A stretch of 27,411 nt of DNA from a virus: IMG/VR virus record IMGVR_UViG_3300020180_000106, positions 1 through 27,411 of that record. The stretch is one strand, 5' to 3'. Each line of letters starts with the position of its first letter. The stretch's first letter is position 1. The position numbers and the translations under genes were made by a program. Below are positions 20,191-26,017 of the stretch, piece by piece. The notes beneath the pieces are model-generated. The model did no database searches. It had not been told where the DNA came from and worked only from the letters and a program-made list of their open reading frames with translations.

Positions 20191-20328
20191 ATGAAGATGA
20201 GTGTGCGACACGCCGGTTACTGTCTCGTCTGTGTCACGGCTGGAATGCTGACCCCTTGGGGTTGGCTAGTCTACCTTGGCGGGGCTTACGCCCTGTCGGC
20301 TGGACTGGGTTACGTGCTCGGTCGATAG
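20191..20328 (+). CDS. Small membrane protein
   Basis: A 45-residue protein (MKMSVRHAGYCLVCVTAGML...) with two closely spaced hydrophobic segments around residues 10-22 and 24-43, the second Gly/Ala/Leu-rich (YLGGAYALSAGLGYVLG). It is probably a membrane hairpin with both ends in the cytoplasm. AAGGAG is six bases before the ATG at 20191; in-frame ATGs also occur at 20185 and 20197. Size and topology would suit a holin-like or superinfection protein, but there is no lysis gene nearby. A strong terminator follows. Confidence 0.65.
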   Translation: MKMSVRHAGYCLVCVTAGMLTPWGWLVYLGGAYALSAGLGYVLGR

Positions 20329-20375
20329 TCGAAACGGGCTAGTGGTGAAATGCTTTTCACCCCGTTGTGAGTATG

Positions 20376-20414
20376 AGAAGAAGGGAGAGGAGCTACGCTC
20401 CTCTCCCTTCTTCT
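20376..20414. terminator. 18-bp terminator
   Basis: Positions 20376-20393 and 20397-20414 are exact reverse complements with loop TAC, followed by TTCATTTAT. It ends the transcript of the small membrane protein and perhaps of the whole array. Confidence 0.85.
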
Positions 20415-20510
20415 TTCATTTATAATCGTCATGTCGATAGGTGATACAAAATATAACATCACCTGAGAGGCGTGAGGTAAAAAGTATTTTTCCTAAAAGA
20501 ATCTGATGTG
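20415..20510 (+). other. AT-rich intergenic region with imperfect operator-like dyad
   Basis: No gene. AGGTGAT ... ATCACCT (about 20440-20465) form a 7-bp dyad around an AT-rich 12-base centre and may be a promoter/operator for the gene at 20706. GCGTGAGGT(A/G)AAAAGTA here (about 20470) also occurs near 20005, upstream of the previous gene. Confidence 0.4.
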
Positions 20511-20571
20511 TTGGTGACTCCCGGAATGGCCGGGGATCAAGAGATCAGGGGTTCGAATCCCCAGTCACCAA
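20511..20571 (+). ncRNA. tRNA-like element 9, with D-arm and stunted anticodon arm
   Basis: Acceptor TTGGTGA / TCACCAA, or TGGTGAC (20512-20518) with GTCACCA (20564-20570); D-type arm CCCGG-AATGG-CCGGG (20520-20534); a tiny arm GATC-AAGA-GATC (20535-20546); T-arm GGGG-TTCGAAT-CCCC (20548-20562). The third arm has a four-base loop, so no anticodon can be assigned. It appears intermediate between a true tRNA and the minimal elements. Confidence 0.75.
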
Positions 20572-20583
20572 TGGCGGAATGGG

Positions 20584-20610
20584 CCAGTGAGCGTCAACTC
20601 ACTGGCCCTA
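20584..20610 (+). terminator. GGGCCAGTGAG hairpin in leader
   Basis: GGGCCAGTGAG pairs with CTCACTGGCCC around the loop CGTCAA (about 20583-20610), shortly after tRNA-like element 9. It may protect or process the leader of the gene at 20706. Confidence 0.55.
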
Positions 20611-20635
20611 CCCGTCTGGTCCGAAACATGTGTTT

Positions 20636-20665
20636 GCTCGTCTTCACTTCAGAAGATCGACGAGC
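20636..20665 (+). promoter_or_regulatory. Leader hairpin with ACTTC-type loop
   Basis: GCTCGTC pairs with GACGAGC (outer stem about 20636-20665) and TTC / GAA enclose ACTTCA. The apical loop keeps ACTTC, linking this leader to the hairpins of the 14-19 kb array. Confidence 0.6.
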
Positions 20666-20675
20666 AGACGTAACC

Positions 20676-20705
20676 AGGAGGCGGTAGTAACCTACCGCGC
20701 GCACG
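20676..20705 (+). promoter_or_regulatory. Ribosome site bridged to the start codon by a hairpin
   Basis: AGGAGG (20676-20681) is 24 bases from the ATG at 20706, too far for direct use. Between them GCGGTAG (20681-20687) and CTACCGC (20692-20698) form a 7-bp stem with loop TAAC. Folding would bring the ribosome site to an effective spacing of about 7 bases. Confidence 0.6.
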
Positions 20706-22931
20706 ATGGCTCGTCAAGCGTACTCGTCGGAAAACTCGTTCGTCTTCTTCGGCCCAGAGGGACATCCGGTCAAGAAGGCGTTGAGGAAGAAATTCCCCAA
20801 CGCCCTGTCGTACCGGTCGGTCGGTGTGAAAGTGTTTCACGCCACCGACGGTAGCCGCTTCGATGTGAAGACGATCAAGGATGGCGACATCCTGGTCGTC
20901 AAAAAGGGAGATCAGATTCCAGTCGTACCGATGTGCGACCTCGAGCCGCAAGGCTCGAGCGCTAATTACACTTTCCATCTTGTGGCGAATTGGATGGGCA
21001 AACGTCTCCCAACCGCCTCGGAAACGGGCGGTTGGAAGTTCGGCCCAGTACAGAGCGGAGAAGACTGGGCTCGTCCCGGTCAGTTCTTCGAGCAATGCGA
21101 CCTGCGATATTTGGCGTGGTTGGCGGCTTGCGGCCCAATTGGATTCCGGATGGACGAATTCTTGTTCTCCGCCGAACGAGAGGTCTCGGCCGGAAGGCTG
21201 GATCACGCACGGGGGTTCGTCCCCCTGTTCAAGAAGAATAAGGACGGCTCGGTGATGACCGAGCCAAACAGTTTGCACGACAACCTGTGGGCATACATCA
21301 ATGCCCACCCCGCTGTTGGACGCGTGGTTCGGGAATGGCAGAACTTGTTTGGCCTACAGGCCGACTACGGTCAATATGCCAAATTCGATAGTTTCGCCCC
21401 TGGACTGGATACCAGTCCGGATGAGGAGAGGCAGACTCTACCGCCCCACCTTCGATCTGGAAACGGTGGAGGTAAACGTCGCCCGCTCCATTGGATGGAC
21501 GGGTCGGACTTCGCCCCCAAGAGGCGAAAAGTGAGCCGCCGAAAGGAGGCGTCGGAAGACGACGCCAGGTCGCCCTGGCTCACCGTCGGAATGGTTCAGT
21601 GTCCCGGCGACCTTCGACGCAAAGCCAACGCTGAAGAGTCGGGAATCATTCCGCGATCGGATAAGGGTGGCTCCATCCAGTTCTCAGGATCGAGTCTCCG
21701 TGAGGGACTCGAGGCGGACTGGTCGCCGGGACCACTCCAATTGAACGAGTTCATCAACGCTTGCAAACGACGGGGCTACGTCACGGGGGTCCTTACGACT
21801 TCCGTTGAGCTCCAAATGATTCAGAAGCCCATTCTTGGAAAGAATGGGCTTCCCATCAAGGCCCAGGGTCGCGTCCTCACAGAAGACGTGGTGCTGACAC
21901 GCAAGTTCGTATCTCCTGAGCTCGCATGGATCAACGAGCGGGTGTTAGTGCCCGCAGAAGATTTTCTCCAGTATGCGATGGAAATCCGTTCAGAAGATGT
22001 TACGGAGTTCGATTACACGCGGGCATTAAATGGCCCGTCCCCATCACCGGAAGAAGGGCAAGGCGAATCGATGGTCCTTTTGGACCCGATAGTTTTGACG
22101 GATCAGTACTTCAATTATACGGTTAAGTTAACGGCCCCATGGCCGGATGAAATCCTCGCTGTCCAGAAGCAAGGGAAAATGTTCCTCTTGGACACCGTTG
22201 TCCAAGCCGACTGGATCATCGAGGAGGATGTCGAGGTCGGCGTCCATTCACGAACGCTACAGGTGGCAAAGAAAGATGGAGAGGTGATCGGAGCATTCCC
22301 GATCATCGGTGATTACAAGCGAGACAACGACGGTTCATGGATCGACCATGAGTCATGGGACGCATACCTGCGTCTCTTGTCAGATGCCCGATCGCTAGCC
22401 GGAGCTGTCCGCGAGGTATCAGGCTTGCTCCCGATTGTCGGACGGTTCTCAGAATCGGGAAAGGAATGGACGGAGTTGGAACGGGCGGAGATCGCCCGTT
22501 CCCAACTCGAATCGATCAAAGCTTCAGGCGCGCGTCTCAAGCTCGGATACTACCTACCCAAGGAGGGTGGTGGAATCGATTTCAAATCCTATGTGGACCG
22601 TCCAGAATTCTGTAAGCTCCTCATGGACGTCGTCTCCTCTGCCGAAGATACGATTGAGTATCGCTGGCCAGTGGGAAAAGAGGCTCCCGTCTTCAAGTCT
22701 CCTCCTCCGGAGACGGTCCAAGTCGAATGGACGGTCTTCTCAACCTGGAAAGAGAGTCGTGAGAAGAAGGTTCGTCAGGTCCGGTTCGACGGGGTGATCC
22801 CCGCGAACGATCCGGAAGCCTATGAAGGCCCCGGACGGAGGCTCTCCGGGGCCCGGAAGGCGAGCGTGACCACAACGAAGGTCACGCCTTCGAACAAGTT
22901 GAGGGAGCGGTTCTCCCTCGCTAAGAAGTAA
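20706..22931 (+). CDS. Large protein of unknown function
   Basis: A 741-residue soluble protein starting MARQAYSSENSFVFFGPEGH. I recognise no domain. Visible parts: a beta-rich region (residues 1-100), a Trp/Arg-rich helical region (100-260), a basic low-complexity linker (about 265-310, KRRPLHW...PKRRKVSRRK), a second folded half with EFINACKRRGYVTGVLTTSV and WPDEILAVQKQGKMFLLDT segments, and a basic Ser/Thr tail. Its coding sequence is unusually rich in perfect stem-loops (for example 21824-21852, 22479-22501, 22901-22919). The leader has tRNA-like element 9, an ACTTC-type hairpin and a hairpin-bridged ribosome site. It ends at a 21-bp terminator. Confidence 0.8.
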   Translation: MARQAYSSENSFVFFGPEGHPVKKALRKKFPNALSYRSVGVKVFHATDGSRFDVKTIKDGDILVVKKGDQIPVVPMCDLEPQGSSANYTFHLVANWMGKRLPTASETGGWKFGPVQSGEDWARPGQFFEQCDLRYLAWLAACGPIGFRMDEFLFSAEREVSAGRLDHARGFVPLFKKNKDGSVMTEPNSLHDNLWAYINAHPAVGRVVREWQNLFGLQADYGQYAKFDSFAPGLDTSPDEERQTLPPHLRSGNGGGKRRPLHWMDGSDFAPKRRKVSRRKEASEDDARSPWLTVGMVQCPGDLRRKANAEESGIIPRSDKGGSIQFSGSSLREGLEADWSPGPLQLNEFINACKRRGYVTGVLTTSVELQMIQKPILGKNGLPIKAQGRVLTEDVVLTRKFVSPELAWINERVLVPAEDFLQYAMEIRSEDVTEFDYTRALNGPSPSPEEGQGESMVLLDPIVLTDQYFNYTVKLTAPWPDEILAVQKQGKMFLLDTVVQADWIIEEDVEVGVHSRTLQVAKKDGEVIGAFPIIGDYKRDNDGSWIDHESWDAYLRLLSDARSLAGAVREVSGLLPIVGRFSESGKEWTELERAEIARSQLESIKASGARLKLGYYLPKEGGGIDFKSYVDRPEFCKLLMDVVSSAEDTIEYRWPVGKEAPVFKSPPPETVQVEWTVFSTWKESREKKVRQVRFDGVIPANDPEAYEGPGRRLSGARKASVTTTKVTPSNKLRERFSLAKK

Positions 22932-22976
22932 GACATCGACAAGGGGGGCAAGGAACTTGCCCCCCTTGTCGATGTC
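22932..22976. terminator. 21-bp perfect terminator
   Basis: Positions 22932-22952 and 22956-22976 are exact reverse complements with loop GAA, starting right at the stop codon of the 741-residue gene. There is no long T-run, so RNA protection as well as termination is possible. Confidence 0.85.
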
Positions 22977-23030
22977 TTCATGAACTGAAAAATAATCTAC
23001 TGAGATGAGTGTCCAAACAAGGAGAACATC

Positions 23031-23426
23031 GTGGTCGATCTTGTTCTGATCAAAAAGATCCTTTCCAGCCCTGTCCAAATGGGACTCTGGGACGAGTCCT
23101 TCACGGAGATCTTTCGGGAAGGTCATAGGGTCGTAGAAATGTCAGCACCGCTGACATTCCCAGGCTTCTCAAATCTCGTCTATGTCCGCATCCGAAACCT
23201 TAAGACGGGTCGTATCGAGATGTCGAAGTTCAAGGCGGATGGAAGGCCGCTCAAAGAATTCATTCGAAACCTCGACATTGACGGATACCGTTTTATGAAG
23301 TATGCCACTGGGAAAATCCATTACCTCGGGGGATGGAACTCTCTCTCTTCCACGGAGTTCTGGTACCCCGATGCTCAATGGAGCATCCCCGTAGGATGCT
23401 CCTACGGGGATGTGGCCACGCTTTGA
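23031..23426 (+). CDS. Family F protein, copy 1
   Basis: A 131-residue protein with a GTG start preceded by AAGGAG (8 bases). It shares with the next gene an N-terminal helix (VLIKKILSSPVQMGLWDESF), FREG..V.EMS.P..FPG.SNLV, a VRIRNL strand and a C-terminal GKI.Y.GGWNS....FWYP motif with Trp and Gly, which looks like a conserved beta-sheet surface. Function unknown. The two genes are tandem duplicates with a similar leader. Confidence 0.78.
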   Translation: MVDLVLIKKILSSPVQMGLWDESFTEIFREGHRVVEMSAPLTFPGFSNLVYVRIRNLKTGRIEMSKFKADGRPLKEFIRNLDIDGYRFMKYATGKIHYLGGWNSLSSTEFWYPDAQWSIPVGCSYGDVATL

Positions 23427-23455
23427 GATTACTAAAACCCAAGTGTCCAAGGAGA
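23423..23455 (+). repeat. Repeated F-type leader, copy 1
   Basis: The block TTGAGATTACTAAAACCCAA followed by GTGTCCAAGGAGAT recurs with few changes at 23862-23895 and partly at about 23001-23025. It contains the ribosome site and is a shared leader for the three genes here. Confidence 0.7.
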
Positions 23456-23460
23456 TCGTC

Positions 23461-23865
23461 ATGGTCAACATGGTCAACATCGAACAGGTCGAGAAGATCC
23501 TTTCCAACCCTATCCCCATGGTCGAATGGAATGGGCAATACGAGGAAGTATTCCGAGAAGGAGAGAAGGTGATCGAAATGTCACCACCCCAATCGTTCCC
23601 CGGTTTGTCGAACCTCGTCGTGGTCCGGATTCGAAACCTTGAATCAGACCGATCCGAATCAGCAAAATTCAAAGCGGAAGGATTTTCCCTCCGCGACTTC
23701 ATCGTCCGTCTGAGTGGCTACGGCTTCAAGGAAATGATTTGTACCAGTGGAAAGATTTATTACCCGGGAGGATGGAACTCCGCCAGGAATTCAGACTTTT
23801 GGTACCCTGGGTGCGGATGGTGGATCCCCGAAGGATCGTGGTCCGTTCCCACCAGTTCGTTTTGA
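23461..23865 (+). CDS. Family F protein, copy 2
   Basis: A 134-residue protein starting MVNMVNIEQVEKILSNPIPM, paralogous to the preceding gene along its length (EEVFREGEKVIEMSPPQSFP, NLVVVRIRNL, GKIYYPGGWNSARNSDFWYP). CCAAGGAG is 6 bases before the ATG at 23461; ATG at 23470 is a possible alternative. It is Trp-rich at the C-terminus (GCGWWIPEGSWSV). Function unknown. The conserved Trp/Gly/Pro pattern suggests a ligand- or protein-binding beta structure. Confidence 0.78.
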   Translation: MVNMVNIEQVEKILSNPIPMVEWNGQYEEVFREGEKVIEMSPPQSFPGLSNLVVVRIRNLESDRSESAKFKAEGFSLRDFIVRLSGYGFKEMICTSGKIYYPGGWNSARNSDFWYPGCGWWIPEGSWSVPTSSF

Positions 23866-23895
23866 GATCACTAGAAACCAAGTGTCCAAGGAGAT
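23862..23895 (+). repeat. Repeated F-type leader, copy 2
   Basis: TTGAGATCACTAGAAACCAA followed by GTGTCCAAGGAGAT, nearly identical to 23423-23455, supplies the ribosome site of the gene at 23899. Confidence 0.7.
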
Positions 23896-23898
23896 CTA

Positions 23899-24129
23899 GT
23901 GACCGAACAGATTACGCTTGAGAACGAATTCGTAATGACCCCAAGATTCATCTTCGAAAACTTGGCCAGAGATGCCAAGACAAATGGGGTACGCACAGTC
24001 GATCTCCACGAGCCCAATCAACGGTTCGTGGGGATCATGACAGTCGTGGACCAATACTGGGCCGTACTCACACTCCGCCTATTTGGCGGCGAGTACGGCC
24101 TAGCCATAGCCCATGAGGGACGGCTGTAA
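23899..24129 (+). CDS. Small protein of unknown function
   Basis: A 76-residue protein with a GTG start (AAGGAGATCTA before it), MTEQITLENEFVMTPRFIFE. It has an N-terminal helix region (FIFENLARDAKTNGVRTVDL) and strands in the C-terminal part (FVGIMTVVDQYWAVLTLRLF). It is not clearly paralogous to the two genes before it but carries the same leader block, so it belongs to the same expression unit. No family recognised. Confidence 0.68.
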   Translation: MTEQITLENEFVMTPRFIFENLARDAKTNGVRTVDLHEPNQRFVGIMTVVDQYWAVLTLRLFGGEYGLAIAHEGRL

Positions 24130-24319
24130 AGTCCGTACCCCGTTCGCTCTTCCTGTGATGAGGATGAGCCTTGAGCCCTGAGCCCTCCGTCTCACATCAG
24201 CCGAGACTGTATCCGACGAAGTCGGATCAGTCGAGGGTGTATGTCATGCTCATGCTCATCTTCACCCTATGTATATCTATCTGATCTAGTGTATCATCTG
24301 ATCTATCTGATCTCGGTGA

Positions 24320-24351
24320 GGGAGGTGAGGTGCGAAGCAACCTCACCTCCC
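24320..24351. terminator. 12-bp hairpin, loop GCGAAGCA
   Basis: Positions 24320-24331 and 24340-24351 are exact reverse complements; outer GGTGAG / CTCACC can extend the stem. The eight-base loop GCGAAGCA is the exact reverse complement of the loop of the next hairpin. Confidence 0.7.
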
Positions 24352-24384
24352 GTCTCACCCTGATCATCACCGTTTCACCTAGTC

Positions 24385-24412
24385 GAGGGAGGGTTGCTTC
24401 GCACCCTCCCTC
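24385..24412. terminator. 10-bp hairpin, loop TGCTTCGC
   Basis: GAGGGAGGGT (24385-24394) pairs with ACCCTCCCTC (24403-24412). The loop TGCTTCGC can pair with the loop of the hairpin at 24320. The two could also be terminators for opposite strands. Confidence 0.65.
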
Positions 24413-24548
24413 TCTATGCTCCATGCACACTCAGACTCACACTCAGACTCATCTTCACCTTTTCACTTTCACCCTTTATCTCTTATTCTATGTCCGTTTT
24501 TCAAAAGTCAAGGGGGCGGGGACATCTTTTTTTTTTTGAAATAAAAAT

Positions 24549-24568
24549 TATTCTCAATATTGAGAATA
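24549..24568. promoter_or_regulatory. 20-bp perfect palindrome, candidate operator
   Basis: TATTCTCAATATTGAGAATA is fully self-complementary, AT-rich and just upstream of a promoter-like sequence. The form is that of a dimeric repressor site. Confidence 0.5.
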
Positions 24569-24583
24569 GTTTCACATTATATT

Positions 24584-24610
24584 TTGACAATCTTATAGCC
24601 CTTTGATAGT
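24584..24610 (+). promoter_or_regulatory. Candidate sigma-70-type promoter
   Basis: TTGACA (24584-24589) is a perfect -35 hexamer; GATAGT (24605-24610), four of six to TATAAT, follows at a 15-base spacing, slightly short. It lies upstream of the gene at 24749. Confidence 0.4.
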
Positions 24611-24654
24611 TAGCTTACTAACTATTTACTCTTTCAATATATCAAATTAATCTA

Positions 24655-24681
24655 ATGATTGTAAAAATATTTTACAATCAT
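24655..24681 (+). promoter_or_regulatory. ATGATTGTAAAA dyad, copy 1
   Basis: ATGATTGTAAAA (24655-24666) and TTTTACAATCAT (24670-24681) are perfect inverted arms around a three-base centre. Preceded by TTTCAATATATCAAATTAAT. It recurs exactly at 25037 and imperfectly at 25509 and 26409, always before a gene: likely a shared promoter or operator. Confidence 0.65.
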
Positions 24682-24748
24682 GGATTAAAAGAGATGTGCG
24701 AACCACAAAATGTGGCCCGCACAGGACAACCAAGAAAAGGGACAAGCG

Positions 24749-24982
24749 ATGAAAAGTGAAGATGTCGCAAAAATCATTCGAGGGTTGAATGTGAGAGGGC
24801 GAGGTCTCAAGAGAGACCTCTTGGAGGGAAACTACTGTGAAGCGGAGGGCGATCTAGACACCATTCGCCAATTGCTTGTGCAGGACGGTTGCCCAGAGAC
24901 TCAAGTAGATGAATTCATGGACGAATTCATCCACTCGAGTATGGACGATTTCGATAGATCCTCATACAACCCTCGTTACTGA
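24749..24982 (+). CDS. Small acidic protein, unknown function
   Basis: A 77-residue protein. The ATG at 24749 follows AAAAGGGACAAGCG; an earlier in-frame ATG has no ribosome site. The sequence (MKSEDVAKIIRGLNVRGRGL...) is helical, with LLEGNYCEAEGDLDTIRQLL and an acidic C-terminus (VDEFMDEFIHSSMDDFDRSS). Its leader contains GTGCG...CGCAC enclosing CCAC / GTGG. No family recognised; it could be a small host-targeting protein. Confidence 0.65.
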   Translation: MKSEDVAKIIRGLNVRGRGLKRDLLEGNYCEAEGDLDTIRQLLVQDGCPETQVDEFMDEFIHSSMDDFDRSSYNPRY

Positions 24983-25036
24983 TTTTTTTTCTTTCTATTC
25001 AATGTATATATATCTATCTTTAAACGTATAGATCTA

Positions 25037-25063
25037 ATGATTGTAAAAATATTTTACAATCAT
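25037..25063 (+). promoter_or_regulatory. ATGATTGTAAAA dyad, copy 2
   Basis: Identical in all 27 bases to copy 1, again followed by GGATTAA and placed about 70-95 bases before a start codon. The exact repeat in a non-coding region supports a binding-site role. Confidence 0.65.
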
Positions 25064-25078
25064 GGATTAACAAAGAAA

Positions 25079-25103
25079 TTCGACCGACAAGGTGTCGGTC
25101 GAA
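25079..25103 (+). promoter_or_regulatory. Leader hairpin, loop AAGGT
   Basis: TTCGACCGAC (25079-25088) pairs with GTCGGTCGAA (25094-25103), loop AAGGT. Hairpins with the same CGACCGAC stem occur at 25552 and 26453, with loops ACTTC and GAAGT. Confidence 0.7.
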
Positions 25104-25132
25104 CAGTCAGACAAACGCAAACGGGAGATGAA

Positions 25133-25378
25133 ATGAACAAGACCATCGTCATGGACAGCAATTACTCGGCACGCGAACAATTCGTTTCGCCGACTCGTTC
25201 GCGGGTAGGCCGTTACGATATGGTGACCGCAAAATGCGGGTGTGTATGCAAAATTGCCTTGGTGGAGGTTCCGAATTCGTTCGGGACTCGCAGTCTCTGC
25301 CAAAGCACCGATGGTGAAATCCATCTCTGTAGGGATCACGAGATCCCCGAGCAAGAAGATGATATGTGGGGCGAATAA
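25133..25378 (+). CDS. Small probable zinc-binding protein
   Basis: An 81-residue protein starting MNKTIVMDSNYSAREQFVSP. The ATG at 25133 follows CGGGAGATGAA. Its central part carries CGCVC, then SLCQ, then HLCRDH: a C-x-C ... C ... C-x2-H set that could coordinate one zinc. The C-terminus is acidic. Such single-zinc miniproteins are common in phage early regions and often bind host transcription or repair proteins, but nothing here shows the partner. Confidence 0.65.
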   Translation: MNKTIVMDSNYSAREQFVSPTRSRVGRYDMVTAKCGCVCKIALVEVPNSFGTRSLCQSTDGEIHLCRDHEIPEQEDDMWGE

Positions 25379-25385
25379 AAATTCA

Positions 25386-25423
25386 GACACCTATACCTGC
25401 CCTATCGGGCAGGTATAGGTGTC
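25386..25423. terminator. 17-bp terminator, loop TATC
   Basis: GACACCTATACCTGCCC (25386-25402) pairs with its reverse complement at 25407-25423. The same stem recurs at 25982 with loop GATA, so the core of one is the exact reverse complement of the other. Confidence 0.85.
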
Positions 25424-25508
25424 GAACGGCCAATCTGATCTATCCATTCAATATCAATATCAATGTCTATATATATACATTTACCTTTCAATATATCACA
25501 TTCATCTA

Positions 25509-25536
25509 ATGAATGTGAAAAATACTTTACAATTAT
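25509..25536 (+). promoter_or_regulatory. ATGATTGTAAAA-type dyad, copy 3 (imperfect)
   Basis: ATGAATGTGAAAAA and a TTTACAATTAT half form an imperfect version of the dyad. CTTTCAATATATCA-ATT-ATCTA upstream matches the flank of copy 1, so the repeated unit is longer than the dyad. Confidence 0.55.
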
Positions 25537-25551
25537 GGAACAAAAGGAATT

Positions 25552-25572
25552 CGACCGACACTTCGTCGGTCG
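25552..25572 (+). promoter_or_regulatory. Leader hairpin, loop ACTTC
   Basis: CGACCGAC (25552-25559) pairs with GTCGGTCG (25565-25572), loop ACTTC. It has the same loop as the hairpins of the 14-19 kb array on an unrelated stem. Confidence 0.75.
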
Positions 25573-25603
25573 GATCGTCAGTGGAACACAAACGGAGATG
25601 AAA

Positions 25604-25957
25604 ATGACCACGCAAGAGTACTTCAACTTACTCATCGAGACTTCTAAGTCGGGAGGCTTTCCGGCAAGTGCCGAAGACGGAACCTGTGCCTATCGGGGGA
25701 AAGATGGAAAGAAATGTGCGGTAGGCGTCATCATTCCGGATGACGTATATGACGTGGAGATGGAGGGAAAGCCAGTTTATGATCTACTTGAGAAGGGGGT
25801 AGACTGGGATTGGCTGCCGAAACGTGATGGTGTAACCGTCTCACCCAAAGACCTCCACTGGGTCCAGGCCGCTCATGACAAGCAGGTCAACGGGGAATGG
25901 AGTCATGAAAAGTTTGAGGCCGATTTAAAGAAGGTTTGGATCTTTAGCAAAGAGTAA
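25604..25957 (+). CDS. Conserved phage protein of unknown function (CAYRG...KCAVG type)
   Basis: A 117-residue protein starting MTTQEYFNLLIETSKSGGFP. The ATG at 25604 is 6 bases after CGGAG; another ATG two codons earlier abuts it. The core CAYRGKDGKKCAVGVIIPDD followed by VYDVEMEG is a recurrent motif in many unrelated phages and some bacteria: two Cys flanking a charged turn, then an IPD-x2-Y strand. The C-terminal half (LQ-like LHWVQAAHDKQVNG) is helical. I know the family as widespread but without established function. Leader: dyad copy 3 and ACTTC hairpin. Confidence 0.8.
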   Translation: MTTQEYFNLLIETSKSGGFPASAEDGTCAYRGKDGKKCAVGVIIPDDVYDVEMEGKPVYDLLEKGVDWDWLPKRDGVTVSPKDLHWVQAAHDKQVNGEWSHEKFEADLKKVWIFSKE

Positions 25958-25981
25958 TTATTGCTTGACTAAATAGTCTAC

Positions 25982-26015
25982 CACCTATACCTGCCCGATA
26001 GGGCAGGTATAGGTG
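25982..26015. terminator. 15-bp terminator, loop GATA
   Basis: CACCTATACCTGCCC (25982-25996) pairs with GGGCAGGTATAGGTG (26001-26015), loop GATA. It is an inverted copy of the terminator at 25386 and ends three bases before tRNA-like element 10. Confidence 0.85.
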
Positions 26016-26017
26016 TC

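Larger units (their letters stand above)
24130..24748 (+). other. Long non-coding region with hairpins and AT-rich promoter part
   Basis: No gene seen. The first part (24130-24430) has three hairpins: ATCCGAC / GTCGGAT (about 24209-24226), 24320-24351 and 24385-24412. It also has short tandem stretches of CTCATG and TCTATCTGA. From 24520 it is strongly AT-rich with a perfect 20-bp palindrome (24549-24568), a candidate sigma-70 promoter (24584-24610), ATAGTTAG / CTAACTAT (24606-24625) and the repeated dyad at 24655-24681. It marks a boundary between transcription units. Confidence 0.6.

Noticed and set aside
24480-24720. Possible replication origin in the AT-rich part
   Set aside because: There are AT-rich sequence, palindromes and a T-run, but no iterated initiator boxes or replication gene nearby; promoter/operator use explains the dyads better.
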